A stretch of DNA of 64,000 nucleotides from MKSF01 sp037190225 (GCA_037190225.1 JBBCJL010000006.1:62001-126000); one strand, 5' to 3'; positions 43,800-54,084 are shown, numbered from the stretch's first letter. Numbers and translations are program-made. Notes: a model not told the origin generated them from the letters alone.

Positions 43800-46649
43800 T
43801 TATTTTTTGATATTACCTTCCTTATCCAGCTCTACGATCTTAAAGCCTTTGGCTTCAATGCCTGCAGCGATCTTCGCCTTATCTCCTACCAGCAGGATGA
43901 TATACTCTTCCGTAGCAGGGACCAGCATTTTGGCCCTGCCGTTGATATCAGCTACCGTGAGCTTATTGAGCAGGCTCTGCTGCTGCTCTTTGAAATCGGC
44001 AGGCAGGTTATAGGTCTGCATCAGTGACAGGAATCCCGCTTTCTGGAAGCCTGTTTCATACTTGAGCGCCTCGCTGTTGGTCAGCGCGCTTTTGGTAAAG
44101 CTGAGCTCTTCTGTAGTAATGCCCTTGCTGCGGTATTCATTGATGATGCGTAACACATCGGCCAGTGCGCTGTCCGTAGGCTCTGCCTTGATGCCGCCGC
44201 TGAAATTGAAGCTGCCGGTATATTTATTGGCATTATAATTGGAGCGGGCTCCGTATGTCCATCCCTTTTCTTCCCGGAGATAGATATTCAGCCTGCTGTT
44301 GAACGCGCCTCCCAGGGGATAATTGGTAATTGTGGAAACATAATAGTCCCCGTTATAATCGTAAGCGGTGCCTGTCACCTTACCCAACCTGAATTCCGTC
44401 TGGGCCGCATTCGGTATATCCACAACATATACGATACCTTTTGTGGAGAGGTTATTGGCCTTGCTGATCACTTCCCTCGAAGGCAGGTTGACCGGGGCAT
44501 TGTTCATCTGCTTCAGGAAGTCGAACTTCTGCTTTACTTCCGCTTCCTTGATATCCCCTACCACGATGATAGACGCGTCATTACGGGAGAAGGCCTTGGT
44601 ATAGAGGTTGGTGATATCCGCGAGCGTGATATTGTTCAGTGTCACTTCCGTAGGATTCCTGCCTAATGGAGAATTGCTGTCATACTGCAGCTTTTCATAG
44701 ATCACGCTGGCTACATAGGCGGGACGGTTGTTGGCGTTCTTGATATTCTCAATCATCCGTTTTTTGTTCCTGTCAAAATCATCCTGGTTAAATACGGAAT
44801 GGAAGATCCTTTCCTGCAGCAGCTTCAGGGTAGCGTCCAGGTTCTTATGCATGCTTCTTACCTGTATGTTGATATCTTCCCCGCCTGCATTGATGGTGAT
44901 GGAAGAGCCTAGTTTTTCCAGCTCATCGCTGAACTGTTCCGCGGTATAATTTTTGGTATCCTCGCTCATCATGGTAGCGAAAAGAGATGCCAGGCCCGCC
45001 TTATCCTTAGGATCGGTATAGCTGCCGCCTTTCAGCTTGATGATCGTGTTCACCACCGGGATCTCGTTGGTATAGCTGCCTATCAGGTTAAAGCTCTCGG
45101 CCACCTTGCCGGTATAGAACTTAGGCGTAGCGATGACGGGAGCCGAGCCTTCCTTAGGCATCTGGCGCCTGTCAAACTTATCCTGCGCCTTCACGTACTT
45201 CAGGCCATCGTAGCCATAATTGATGTCCAGGTAGCCTTTGGTCTCATCCACGGTATAATTGCGGGGCTTTACTTCATTGGCCGGGTCATTCTTGGTGACA
45301 ACGCTCAGCACCAGGCTGTTTTTGCCATGGATGTACTGGTCGAAGATGCTCATAGTGGTCTTGGGATCAACGCTCCTGTATTGCGCCAGCTCCTTGGTGA
45401 TATAATTGGCGTCATTGGTAAAGGTGTAATAGGCAGCCAGTGTGCTGACCTTACCGCTGACGCTTTCCAGCCCGTAGATCATCTGGCTTTCCATAGAATT
45501 GACAAACTTCGTGATATCGTCTTTTACGATGCCTCTTTTGGAAAGCTCCTCTATGGAGGCCTGCACTACCTTATAGATCTCGTTCAGGCTTTTGCCGGGG
45601 AAGGGTGTTACATCAATGGTGAATTCGCCCGCCAGCTCTGCCGCATAATTGTAAACGCTGATATTGGACGCCAGGCCGGTCTTTACAAGATTTTTGTATA
45701 GTATGGACGATTTGCCCTGTCCCAGCACCTGGGCGATGAGGTCCAGGCAGGCTTCCTCCTTGGAAAATCGGGGCGGCGTAGGGAAGACGATCCGCAGCCT
45801 GTTGACCTTGGCGTAATTATCCTCCATGGTCACAAAGCGGTCCCGCTCCAGCACCGGTATCGGGAATTGGGCCGGGGTTACCGCTGCTCCTGCGGGAATG
45901 CTGCCGAAATACTTGTTCACCCAGTCCAGGGTCTGCTTCTTATTGATATTGCCGCCTATGGTCAGTACGGCGTTGTTAGGTCCGTACCATCTTAAAAAGA
46001 AATTCTTCAGGTCATTGACATTCACCCTGTTCAGGTCTTCTATATAACCTATGGTCAGCCAGGAATAGGGATGCCCGTGAGGGTAGAGGTTTTTGGAGGC
46101 CACCTCGCTCATCAGGCCGTAAGGCTGGTTATCATAGCGCTGTCCCCGCTCGTTCTTTACCGTAGCGCGCTGTATCTCGAATTTTTCCTGGGTAACGGCG
46201 TCCAGCAGGAAGCCCATCCTGTCCGCTTCCAGCCACAGCATCTTTTCCAGCTGGTTGGAAGGTACCGTCTCAAAATAATTGGTACGGTCCCGGTTGGTGG
46301 TGCCGTTCAAGGTACCGCCGGCTTCCGTGATGATCTTGAAATGCTGCTCATCGGCCACATTGTCCGATCCCTGGAACATCATATGCTCGAAAAAGTGGGC
46401 GAACCCGGATTTGCCGAGCTCTTCCCGTGCGGAACCCACGTGGTAAGTGACATCCACATGCACCACAGGGTCGCTTTTGTCTTCGTGCAGGATGACCGTT
46501 AATCCGTTAGGCAGGACATACTTCTCGAAAGGGATGACCATCTCATCACCTTTCCTCTCTACTTTCTCTACCAGTTTTGCCTGTGCTATACTCATAATAG
46601 GATTAAATAAACATAGGGTTGTACCGAAAACCAGAACCAGTTTTTTCAT
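43800..46649 (-). CDS. M16 family zinc metallopeptidase (insulinase/pitrilysin type)
   Basis: 949 residues with a signal peptide ending MSIAQA (about 1-24). The N-terminal M16 domain carries the inverted zinc motif HFFEH (in SGFAHFFEHMMFQG) and the downstream acidic block YETVPSNQLEKMLWLEADRM. A second, inactive-type M16 half (from about residue 520) supplies the clamshell partner, including the R/Y substrate region around GGAFNSRLNIYLREEKGWTYG. It is a periplasmic or cell-surface peptidase of short peptides. It has its own good promoter and ends at the shared terminator. Confidence 0.94.
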   Translation of the reverse strand: MKKLVLVFGTTLCLFNPIMSIAQAKLVEKVERKGDEMVIPFEKYVLPNGLTVILHEDKSDPVVHVDVTYHVGSAREELGKSGFAHFFEHMMFQGSDNVADEQHFKIITEAGGTLNGTTNRDRTNYFETVPSNQLEKMLWLEADRMGFLLDAVTQEKFEIQRATVKNERGQRYDNQPYGLMSEVASKNLYPHGHPYSWLTIGYIEDLNRVNVNDLKNFFLRWYGPNNAVLTIGGNINKKQTLDWVNKYFGSIPAGAAVTPAQFPIPVLERDRFVTMEDNYAKVNRLRIVFPTPPRFSKEEACLDLIAQVLGQGKSSILYKNLVKTGLASNISVYNYAAELAGEFTIDVTPFPGKSLNEIYKVVQASIEELSKRGIVKDDITKFVNSMESQMIYGLESVSGKVSTLAAYYTFTNDANYITKELAQYRSVDPKTTMSIFDQYIHGKNSLVLSVVTKNDPANEVKPRNYTVDETKGYLDINYGYDGLKYVKAQDKFDRRQMPKEGSAPVIATPKFYTGKVAESFNLIGSYTNEIPVVNTIIKLKGGSYTDPKDKAGLASLFATMMSEDTKNYTAEQFSDELEKLGSSITINAGGEDINIQVRSMHKNLDATLKLLQERIFHSVFNQDDFDRNKKRMIENIKNANNRPAYVASVIYEKLQYDSNSPLGRNPTEVTLNNITLADITNLYTKAFSRNDASIIVVGDIKEAEVKQKFDFLKQMNNAPVNLPSREVISKANNLSTKGIVYVVDIPNAAQTEFRLGKVTGTAYDYNGDYYVSTITNYPLGGAFNSRLNIYLREEKGWTYGARSNYNANKYTGSFNFSGGIKAEPTDSALADVLRIINEYRSKGITTEELSFTKSALTNSEALKYETGFQKAGFLSLMQTYNLPADFKEQQQSLLNKLTVADINGRAKMLVPATEEYIILLVGDKAKIAAGIEAKGFKIVELDKEGNIKK

Positions 46650-46681
46650 TAACAGTTGTTTTTAGTGAGTTACGATGCGGA

Positions 46682-46712
46682 TAAAATTACTGAATGTAAA
46701 GTTAATAATCAA
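46682..46712 (-). promoter_or_regulatory. Promoter of the M16 peptidase gene
   Basis: Minus-strand TTG (46710-46712), 20 bases, then TAATTTTA (46682-46689). This is one mismatch from the -7 consensus with ideal spacing, about 33 bases upstream of the ATG. Confidence 0.65.
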
Positions 46713-46744
46713 AGCGATGACAGATATACCGCATTCCGGGGGAT

Positions 46745-47356
46745 TTATAGGGTCAGGGCTACGGCATAGTCTTCTCCTGTTTCGATATACAGCTCCTGCA
46801 GGTAACGGGCGTCATCCTTGTTGAAATATATGACCGCATTGCCCTGCCCGCTCTCTTGCAGCGCCAGGCGGGTGATGGGCATATGCACCCTGAAATCCAG
46901 GCCGCCGAGCGCATACTTCTTATACATCGCTTCCTTGCAGCACCAGGCTGCGGTGATATGCCTGATATCATTGTTGCACAGTGCCATCTCCGCATCGCCC
47001 AGGAATTTGGGCTGCAGCCGGAGTATCTTTTCCTGCAGCGTCTGGATATCAACGCCCAGTGCCTTCTTATGATGTACGGCTACGGCTACGTAAGGATAGG
47101 AGTGCGAGATGCTGAAATGTACATCGTGGGAAAGCAGGTAGGGCTTGCCTTCATTATCCTTTGCGATATCAGACAATTCGATATGCGGTAACAGCAGCTT
47201 CAGGCAGTACCGGCTGGACAGGAACTCCAGCCGCTTTTTCAGGTGGATCTTATTGCTGATCAGTCCGGACTGTTCTATAAAGTATTGTTCCTCCTCCGTG
47301 ATATGCCAGATGATGACATCGGACCCGGCCTCCTGCAGTCGTTTGAATAAGGGCAT
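46745..47356 (-). CDS. 4'-phosphopantetheinyl transferase superfamily protein
   Basis: 203 residues of the Sfp-like type. Signature blocks are FSISHSYPYVAVAV, the metal/CoA motif LGVDIQ, and the second motif AWCCKEAMYKKY (WxxKEA). It transfers the phosphopantetheine arm from CoA to acyl carrier or peptidyl carrier proteins. It stands alone, so whether it serves fatty-acid ACP or secondary metabolism is not shown. A TAAATTTG -7 box lies at 47379-47386. Confidence 0.87.
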   Translation of the reverse strand: MPLFKRLQEAGSDVIIWHITEEEQYFIEQSGLISNKIHLKKRLEFLSSRYCLKLLLPHIELSDIAKDNEGKPYLLSHDVHFSISHSYPYVAVAVHHKKALGVDIQTLQEKILRLQPKFLGDAEMALCNNDIRHITAAWCCKEAMYKKYALGGLDFRVHMPITRLALQESGQGNAVIYFNKDDARYLQELYIETGEDYAVALTL

Positions 47357-47378
47357 AGCTCTTAATAGTGTGAGGGAA

Positions 47379-47386
47379 CAAATTTA
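47379..47386 (-). promoter_or_regulatory. -7 box of the phosphopantetheinyl transferase gene
   Basis: TAAATTTG on the minus strand, 22 bases upstream of the ATG, matches TAnnTTTG. Confidence 0.45.
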
Positions 47387-47554
47387 AATGAAAAATTATG
47401 GAATTTGCCTGCCGCCGCCGTTTTATACGGGAAGCGTTATGAAAGTATTAAATTTGAAGGATATAAATTTCCTCAAAAGCAAAATAATTCAAATTCATTA
47501 CCTTTACGGCTTAGTTTGATACTTTCCGAACCTGTTAAATGCTAATATAAAGCT

Positions 47555-48475
47555 ATGATGAACCGGATGAATACCTGGGCAGTCCTGTGTGCTGTGGTCT
47601 TAAGCATGGTGCTGTATGCCTGCGGCAATAATGATAAGCCTAAGAAAAGCATTACGGATACGCTGACATCCGGCAAAATAGCCGTAGCTTTTGATGAGAA
47701 CTACAGGCCGGTCATGGAGCAGCAGCTCAAGATATTCGACTCCTCCTTTCCAGACGCGCAGCTGCAGGTGAAATACCTGCCGCAGGAAGATTGCTTTGAC
47801 CTGCTGCTGAGAGACAGCGTCAGGATAATAGTGGCGGCAAGGGACCTGAACGCCGCGGAAAAAGACTATATGAAGCAGAACAAGATCAATATCCGTTCTG
47901 TTGCCCTGGCCAGGGATGCCGTAGCGGTGATCGTTAACCCCGCCTCCCCGGATGCCGACCTTAACAGGGAGATGCTCGCCAACATCCTGCTCAATAACTA
48001 CAGCCGGCAGTATGATATCGTATTTGATAACAAACGTTCGGGAATTGTTAAGTATATGCAGGATCAATTAATCCCGGGAAAAGAATTCGGGTCTAATATC
48101 TATGCGTTGCAGACCACCGATTCGGTCATCAAATATGTGGCGGAGCATAAGAATGCGATAGGTTTTGTAGCGGTAGGTCATCTGTACGACAGCGGTGACA
48201 GGACCGGTAACGGCAGGTTCAGGGAAAATGTACGGGTAGTGGCCCTGAAAAGCGACAGCCTGAACGAGCTGTACGAACCCTACCAGGCCAACCTGTTTGA
48301 TGGTTACTATCCCCTGACCAGGACCTTATACTTTCACCTGCGGGAATCGCACCGCGGCCTGGGCACAGGTCTGGCCAATTTTCTCGGGCAGGAGCGCGGA
48401 CAGGCGGTCTTCCGCCTGGAGCATATGCTGCCGCTGAGAGTTCCCCTGGTCATACGGGACGTTATCTTAAAATAA
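47555..48475 (+). CDS. PstS-like substrate-binding lipoprotein
   Basis: 306 residues with a lipoprotein signal (lipobox LYAC, Cys23). The fold pattern is that of phosphate-type periplasmic binding proteins: GKIAVAFDENYRPVMEQQLKIF, RIIVAARDLNAAEKDYM, VIVNPASPD and GIVKYMQDQL. It has no permease neighbours. In Bacteroidota such PstS-like lipoproteins often sit beside TonB/ExbBD or TPR genes, and a TPR protein follows here after 51 bases. The substrate is not certain to be phosphate. Confidence 0.78.
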   Translation: MMNRMNTWAVLCAVVLSMVLYACGNNDKPKKSITDTLTSGKIAVAFDENYRPVMEQQLKIFDSSFPDAQLQVKYLPQEDCFDLLLRDSVRIIVAARDLNAAEKDYMKQNKINIRSVALARDAVAVIVNPASPDADLNREMLANILLNNYSRQYDIVFDNKRSGIVKYMQDQLIPGKEFGSNIYALQTTDSVIKYVAEHKNAIGFVAVGHLYDSGDRTGNGRFRENVRVVALKSDSLNELYEPYQANLFDGYYPLTRTLYFHLRESHRGLGTGLANFLGQERGQAVFRLEHMLPLRVPLVIRDVILK

Positions 48476-48526
48476 AAAAACAATTATATATAGGAAAAAT
48501 TTACATCATTAAATTGAAATAAGACA

Positions 48527-50137
48527 ATGAAACACCTGATCGGATTAACATTCGCTTCTGCTATTGTGCTGAACGTAAACGCACAGAGCGCAGCGGATGG
48601 ATTTAAAATGATTCATTACAAGAAATATGAAAGTGCGGTATCTGCTATGTCTTCGCTGGCAGATAAAAACCCGGAAGCGGCGCTGGCGCTGGGCCTTGCC
48701 CACCTGGAAATGGACCAGCTTACGGAAGCTAAGGCTGCCTTTGCAAAAATAGCTGATAAGGACTGGAGATACAAGATAGGCCAGGCATACCTGTATGCCT
48801 ATGAAGGTAACAAGACCCAGGTGGAAACTGTCCTGAACAGTGTTGTGGACGGCGCTAAAAAGAAAGAATGGGAAAAATATAAGCTGGCTGCGGATGTTGT
48901 GGCCTATACCGGTAAAGGAAATTATGAAACAGCGGTAAGCTGGTATGAGAAAGCGCTGGAGATCAATAAGGATGCTGCCACCCATCTCAACCTGGGTTAC
49001 CTGTATATGAACCGGCTGAACAAAGGCGGTGCGGCGTACAACAGCTTTAACAGCGCTGCGCAGAGCACGGATAAAAGCATACAATCCCTTGCCTATAACT
49101 ATTTAGGCAGCTTAGGGCTGAGGTCAAGGGATGCGGAGCTGGCCATCACCAATTTTGATAAGGCCAAGGCCGCGGATCCTTCTAACCCTATGCCTTTCCT
49201 GCAGCTGGCCAAGCAGTATGATAAGGCAGGCAACAAGGCGTCCCTGGCGCTTGAGAATGCCGAAAAGTTTTACCAGGCTTCAGATAAGCGCTATATCGAC
49301 AAGATAGATTATGTAAACGTATTGATCGGCGCCAAGGAATACTCCAAAGCGGAAGGCATACTGGCTGAGCTGCTGAGGTCCAATGCAGACCAAGCCTCTC
49401 TTTACAGGGCTATGGCTTATTCCCAGTACGAGAACAAGAAATACCAGGATGCCCTGAACAGCATCAATACCTACTTCAATAAAACGAAGGATAAGACCAA
49501 GCTGAGCGTGGATGACCTGACCTATGCGGGTAAGATATATGCTGCGCTTGCCAATGCGGACGAGGCCAGCAGCGCGGAATACCTGGGCAAGGCGCATGAA
49601 TATTTCGGGAAGGCGATTGCTGCGGATACTGCGGCTCACAAGCGTGAGACCTATCTGTCCATAGGCAGGATCTTCCAGGATATCAATAATTTTGAAGGCG
49701 CTGCCAAGTATTATACGATGATCATTGCCGAAACACCCGGTGTGTCTGCTACCTCGACCTTTGATTATTATAATGCGGGCGTATTTACCTATTATGCCAA
49801 TAAGCTGCCTGAAGCGCTGGCTATCTTTACCAAAATGGCGGAATTGCATCCCGATGAGCCTGTTGCGGTGTACTGGCAGGCGCGTAGCGCGATGGCCATA
49901 GATAAGGATGCCAAGACCGGAGCTGCGGAACCATATTTTGTGAAATGGCTGTCATTCAATAAAGAAGGCTATACACCGGCTGATAAAGATAAGATAACAG
50001 GCTATGCTTACCTGGCAGAATATTATTATAACAGCAAAAATTATAAAAAAGCTATAGAAGCGGCTGACGCTATACTGGCTATAGACAATACAAACAATTT
50101 CGCACAGGAGATCAAGAAGTTTTCCGCAGGAAAATAA
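48527..50137 (+). CDS. Exported TPR-repeat protein
   Basis: 536 residues with a signal peptide ending LNVNAQ (about 1-19). Nearly all of the rest is helical tetratricopeptide repeats (ALALGLAHLEMDQLTEAKAAFAKI, LNLGYLYMNRLNKGGAAY, YNAGVFTYYANKLPEALAIF, AYLAEYYYNSKNYKKAIEA). It is probably a periplasmic scaffold. It follows the substrate-binding lipoprotein closely and may be co-transcribed with it. Confidence 0.85.
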   Translation: MKHLIGLTFASAIVLNVNAQSAADGFKMIHYKKYESAVSAMSSLADKNPEAALALGLAHLEMDQLTEAKAAFAKIADKDWRYKIGQAYLYAYEGNKTQVETVLNSVVDGAKKKEWEKYKLAADVVAYTGKGNYETAVSWYEKALEINKDAATHLNLGYLYMNRLNKGGAAYNSFNSAAQSTDKSIQSLAYNYLGSLGLRSRDAELAITNFDKAKAADPSNPMPFLQLAKQYDKAGNKASLALENAEKFYQASDKRYIDKIDYVNVLIGAKEYSKAEGILAELLRSNADQASLYRAMAYSQYENKKYQDALNSINTYFNKTKDKTKLSVDDLTYAGKIYAALANADEASSAEYLGKAHEYFGKAIAADTAAHKRETYLSIGRIFQDINNFEGAAKYYTMIIAETPGVSATSTFDYYNAGVFTYYANKLPEALAIFTKMAELHPDEPVAVYWQARSAMAIDKDAKTGAAEPYFVKWLSFNKEGYTPADKDKITGYAYLAEYYYNSKNYKKAIEAADAILAIDNTNNFAQEIKKFSAGK

Positions 50138-50216
50138 AGTATTTTAATATTTTTGTAAGGAGTATGGTTTTTGTAAAGACCTGCTCCTTTTTTATTGACC
50201 GAAACCCGGCAGCAAT

Positions 50217-50519
50217 ATGACCGATCAACAGCAGCATGATACGATACCTATACACCTGTGGGTGGCAGAGCGGAGCTACAGGATACGCATCAAAAGAGAA
50301 GATGAAGAAAAGGTGCGCTTTGCCGTCAGGTGCATAGAGGACCGGCTGAACGAGCTCAAGAAGAATTTTGCAGGAAGGGATCACCAGGACTTTATCGCCA
50401 TGTGCCTGCTCATCTACGCGACCGACCAGGCTATAGATATGAACGCGCTGACCACGGTACAGAAAGACTTTGTGGATATGCTCATCCATAAAATTGATAA
50501 GGTGCTGCAGGATAAATAG
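50217..50519 (+). CDS. zapA: Cell division protein ZapA
   Basis: 100 residues with the ZapA pattern: a beta start IPIHLWVAERSYRIRI, the helix EDEEKVRFAVRCIEDRLNEL, and a long helix around DFIAMCLLIYATDQAI ending in a coiled coil. ZapA cross-links FtsZ filaments at the division site. The length matches Bacteroidota homologues. TATTTTTG at 50148-50155 may be its -7 box. Confidence 0.85.
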   Translation: MTDQQQHDTIPIHLWVAERSYRIRIKREDEEKVRFAVRCIEDRLNELKKNFAGRDHQDFIAMCLLIYATDQAIDMNALTTVQKDFVDMLIHKIDKVLQDK

Positions 50520-50584
50520 GGAAGGTATGTATTGCTTGTTCCCGGCATCATTTCTTTTTCCCTTCCCTTTTCATTATCCGGCCG

Positions 50585-51667
50585 TTACAGGAACAGCACC
50601 TTGCTGGGACCCAGTCCGGTGGGTATGGTCTGCTGCAGGCGGCCTTCGAGGTCATAGATCAGCATATCACCGTTCTGGATAAACCCTTTCGGGTCCGCTA
50701 TATATAGCTGCTGGCTGAGGCTATCCAGCGTGATCTGGTAGAAATACTGGAAATTACCGGCTGCTATCATGGGTGTGGCAGGAATACCCGTATCTTCCGT
50801 ATGCATTTTATAGATGCCCTGGGTGGTCTTATACTCATAGTCCACGTTGATAAAATACAGCATATCGTTCCTGCTGTTATACACCGGCTTTACGATCTCC
50901 GCTTCGGGGCTGAAAGTATAGCTCCTGATGGCACGGTCATCCTGTAGTACGGTGATGGAAGAAGTAATATCATACACCTTATTGCCGCCGAATACCCACA
51001 GGCGCGCCTGCCTGTCCCGCAGTATGCTGTGCGGCGCATACCCTGCCAGGGTGATGCTGTCCTCGATGCGGTGGGTAGCGGTACGGATCTTATACAGCTT
51101 ATTGTTGGCTTTATCCCAGCTGCAGGCATAGGCGAAGTCGCCTGAGAGCAGCAGCCCTTCCGTATTCTGGTAAGGCATGGGTATGGTATGCACCACCTCC
51201 AGTGTGTGTGTGTTGATCACGTACACTTTACTATGGTACATCGTGCTGACATAAGCCAGCTCTTCGGTGACAGGCAGTATATACCTGGGCTGATCCAGCG
51301 TTATGGTACCCTGTACCCTGAAATCCTTCCTGTCCACCACCACGATCTTATTGGAATTATTGACCACGAGGAAAATGTGGTCGCCGATAGGCGTTGCGGA
51401 CTCAAGGATATCGCCGAGTGTCTGCCCGCTGTTGTTAGTGGCAAACCAGTCCTGGTGCACTTCGCCGGTAGTGATATTATAGAGGGTCAGCGAGGCGTTA
51501 CCGTTCCCGTAGCTGCCTTCATTCAGGATGAGGGCTTTCCTTCCTTCCGTTACCGGCGGATCGTCCGGCGGATCCGGCTTTTTATCACAGCCGGCCAGTA
51601 CCATCCATATGCCCAGCAGGTAAAGGACGATCGGGTTACAGCTTCTGGAACCTGGTCTGATATACAT
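50585..51667 (-). CDS. BtuG-like beta-propeller surface lipoprotein (YncE/DUF5074 type)
   Basis: 360 residues with a lipoprotein signal (lipobox VLAGC, Cys27) followed by an Asp/Pro-rich linker typical of surface-exposed Bacteroidota lipoproteins. The rest is a WD/YVTN-like propeller: IFLVVNNSNKIVVVDRKDF, AYVSTMYHSKVYVINTHTLEVVHTI is the clearest blade. Known BtuG proteins are seven-bladed propeller lipoproteins that capture cobalamin above the BtuB transporter. The operon starts at a cobalamin riboswitch, which supports this role. The start overlaps the preceding gene by 32 bases. No btuB is present in the window. Confidence 0.8.
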   Translation of the reverse strand: MYIRPGSRSCNPIVLYLLGIWMVLAGCDKKPDPPDDPPVTEGRKALILNEGSYGNGNASLTLYNITTGEVHQDWFATNNSGQTLGDILESATPIGDHIFLVVNNSNKIVVVDRKDFRVQGTITLDQPRYILPVTEELAYVSTMYHSKVYVINTHTLEVVHTIPMPYQNTEGLLLSGDFAYACSWDKANNKLYKIRTATHRIEDSITLAGYAPHSILRDRQARLWVFGGNKVYDITSSITVLQDDRAIRSYTFSPEAEIVKPVYNSRNDMLYFINVDYEYKTTQGIYKMHTEDTGIPATPMIAAGNFQYFYQITLDSLSQQLYIADPKGFIQNGDMLIYDLEGRLQQTIPTGLGPSKVLFL

Positions 51668-52628
51668 GATGCTCGTTTTGTAGTCTGATAATATAGCTGC
51701 CCGGGGTCAGGTGCCGGATATCAATAGTGCTGCCCGCCCTGTAATCCTCGCGATGTACCAGCTGCCCCTGGGTATTGAAGATGACAATGGCTGCATTTTC
51801 AGGATAGCCATCGTTCTCCACCTGCAGCGTGGCCCCGGCCGGGTTGGGATATATACGCAGGCGCAGGCTGCTGATAGGAATATTCTGCGTGCCGTCCGCG
51901 TTGTGCAGTACGCCTATGGCATTGATATCAAATCCGGATGAAGGGAAAGGGGTAGGAAAGGGGTCGTTGATAAGGCGTCCGTCCTTATCCCTGCTGCCCA
52001 GGCTGTCATCCAGGATGCCGATCACATCAATGATCCTTACATGCGTGATGTTGTTGATGTCCAGGTTGGGCGCATCCTTCAGCTCTTCCAGGTCAAAGGG
52101 CGTGCCCCAGTTCATGATATACTTACCTGCCAGGTTGTTGATATGCTCAGCATAGGTAAAGGAAAAATTGTCCTGTTGCGCGGTGTCCGGTATATGGCAG
52201 GTGGCGGGAAACCTTACAAAGTCAATGCCATTGGAGCTGACCTCCACGAATGCCAGTTCCAGGAATGCCAGTGTACTGTCATCCTGCTTCAGGAAGCCGT
52301 TCTCGAAGACCAGGAAATCCGGCCCTTCGGCATTGATGATGGGCGCATCGAAAGTGAAGGTGATAACGCCGCCGTCGCCCATGCTGATGAGATTGAAGCC
52401 GGCCTTGCCCAGCACATTGCTGATATTGCCGGGACTCACTTTTCCCAGCGAGGTATCGGTGATCTGTATCCATCCCGGCTCAAATACGGCACCTGTCGCC
52501 CAGGCCTTGATGAGCGCATCATCCTTATGCACCGCATGGTGGCCGGAAAGCGGTGCCTGTGGCTGGAATTGCGCGTATATAGCCGTATGCAGCGCAAAAA
52601 GCAGTATGAATAGCAATTGTTTTTTCAT
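51636..52628 (-). CDS. T9SS-sorted surface protein of the cobalamin operon
   Basis: 330 residues with a signal peptide ending AIYAQ (1-20). The central beta-sandwich carries FLVFENGFL, LAFVEVSSNGIDFVRFPA and a possible calcium-type DINNITHVRIIDV region, a block I associate with surface proteins of Bacteroidota B12 loci. A type A T9SS sorting domain follows (LRIYPNPAGATLQVE, residues about 255-330). It is second in the riboswitch-led operon. A direct role in B12 capture is inferred from context only. Confidence 0.75.
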   Translation of the reverse strand: MKKQLLFILLFALHTAIYAQFQPQAPLSGHHAVHKDDALIKAWATGAVFEPGWIQITDTSLGKVSPGNISNVLGKAGFNLISMGDGGVITFTFDAPIINAEGPDFLVFENGFLKQDDSTLAFLELAFVEVSSNGIDFVRFPATCHIPDTAQQDNFSFTYAEHINNLAGKYIMNWGTPFDLEELKDAPNLDINNITHVRIIDVIGILDDSLGSRDKDGRLINDPFPTPFPSSGFDINAIGVLHNADGTQNIPISSLRLRIYPNPAGATLQVENDGYPENAAIVIFNTQGQLVHREDYRAGSTIDIRHLTPGSYIIRLQNEHHVYQTRFQKL

Positions 52629-52703
52629 TACATTATGATTGAAGTATGCTTCGGGAAAAATAACTTCCCGGCTTTTTATCGTCCGGGAAGTCGCAAAAAA
52701 ATA

Positions 52704-53927
52704 TTACAGCTTGGAAATGATCTTCTGGGCTATATTTCCGTCCGTATCTCTCAGCTTAAGGATATAATTTCCGTTGCCCAGGCCGGAAAGATCTATCTGG
52801 TTGGTAAAGCTTTGCTGCATAATGCTTTTACCATCAATGCTTAAAAGCTCTATGCTGCTGATCTTAGCCGCCGGGTACTGGATATGCACCAGTCCGTTGG
52901 ACGGGTTAGGATAGATATTGATATCCAGGGTTGCGATCGCGCGAATGCCCAGGGCGCCGGAGTTAAAGTTTAATTTTTGCCAGGCTGATTTGCCTTCCAC
53001 GCATACGGTGCGGATATGCGCCACATAATCGGTATTTGGGGTCAGGTCAACGGCGTCAAATTCGGTCAGCGCAACAGGATAGATAACGGTGCTGCTGGCA
53101 GGCTCGTTCGTATTGGACTGGTCTACGGCTACCTCGTACCTGGAAACCAGGGCAGTATTGGAGCTCTGCCAGGTGAGCCTGGCCTTATTGCCGGATGTTT
53201 CGGCGGCAGTGAAAGCCGTTACTTCAGGACATACGCCATCGGAAGTGGTGAAATTATCCATCGCAAAATAGAATGGCGTATAATCATCCGTAGAGGTCAT
53301 CTGGAAAGTAATGCTGTCCACGGCACCCAGGTCTACCAGCTCCACCCAGGTCCAGTCATTGATTATTTCCAGCCCGGAAGCGGTATACTCTGCCATCGTG
53401 ATCTCAACGTTGCCGGTAGGCTGGTTATTGTTATAGCCTTTTACGATCAGCTTCAGATGGTCTCCCTGCTGGTAGTATTCCTTGATATACAGGTTGGTAT
53501 AGGTAGTGGTTGTAAAATAGGCACCTGTGATATGGTGGCCTCTGGCATTACCCAGCAGCTGGGCTCCGTGCTCATAGGTCTGGTTCGGGTTGTTGGGATA
53601 GTCAGTTTCCAGGTAAGCAATGGCATAATTGGAGGAATTATAGCCGGTTGCCGGGAAAGCAGACCACATATTGGTCCAGCCCTCTGTAGTGCTGTCCGTA
53701 CGGTTGGAATAGTTGAACCAGGTGCGGTAGGTGCCGCCATACTGGATGCTTCCGGTCAGCGTTACATTGCCGGAGGTGAACGGGTAATTGCCATCTGCGG
53801 ATAATGTTTCCAGATAAGAAGTGTCGCTGGAGGGTAAGCTCAACTCGAAATCGGAAACGGTCTGTGCCTGTATGCTGAGGGACCAGCCTGCTACTGCCAG
53901 GAATAATAAGATAGATTTTTTTGTCAT
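52704..53927 (-). CDS. DUF4465-like T9SS surface protein, first gene of the cobalamin operon
   Basis: 407 residues with a signal peptide ending SIQAQ (about 1-21). Residues about 25-230 fit the DUF4465 pattern (SGNVTLTGSIQYGGTYRTW, DWTWVELVDLGAVDSITFQM, YFAMDNFTT). A fibronectin-III-like domain follows (about 235-325; CPEVTAFTAAETSGNKARLTW). A type A T9SS sorting domain ends the protein (INIYPNPSNGLVHIQ). It lies about 158 bases downstream of the cobalamin riboswitch. DUF4465-like proteins recur in Bacteroidota B12 uptake loci, so a cobalamin-binding surface function is likely but unproven. Confidence 0.8.
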   Translation of the reverse strand: MTKKSILLFLAVAGWSLSIQAQTVSDFELSLPSSDTSYLETLSADGNYPFTSGNVTLTGSIQYGGTYRTWFNYSNRTDSTTEGWTNMWSAFPATGYNSSNYAIAYLETDYPNNPNQTYEHGAQLLGNARGHHITGAYFTTTTYTNLYIKEYYQQGDHLKLIVKGYNNNQPTGNVEITMAEYTASGLEIINDWTWVELVDLGAVDSITFQMTSTDDYTPFYFAMDNFTTSDGVCPEVTAFTAAETSGNKARLTWQSSNTALVSRYEVAVDQSNTNEPASSTVIYPVALTEFDAVDLTPNTDYVAHIRTVCVEGKSAWQKLNFNSGALGIRAIATLDINIYPNPSNGLVHIQYPAAKISSIELLSIDGKSIMQQSFTNQIDLSGLGNGNYILKLRDTDGNIAQKIISKL

Positions 53928-54084
53928 TGTATGTGTTATTTAAATTGTTTGCTCATCTGAACTTCACATACTACAGGGACAATAGAAGAGGAAAAGACCT
54001 GCCTGTCTGCCGGAATGTAAGCAACATTGCTGCAGTGGTCGTGATCCAGCCTTAACTCCCGAAAGCCATTGTAATATGATAAAG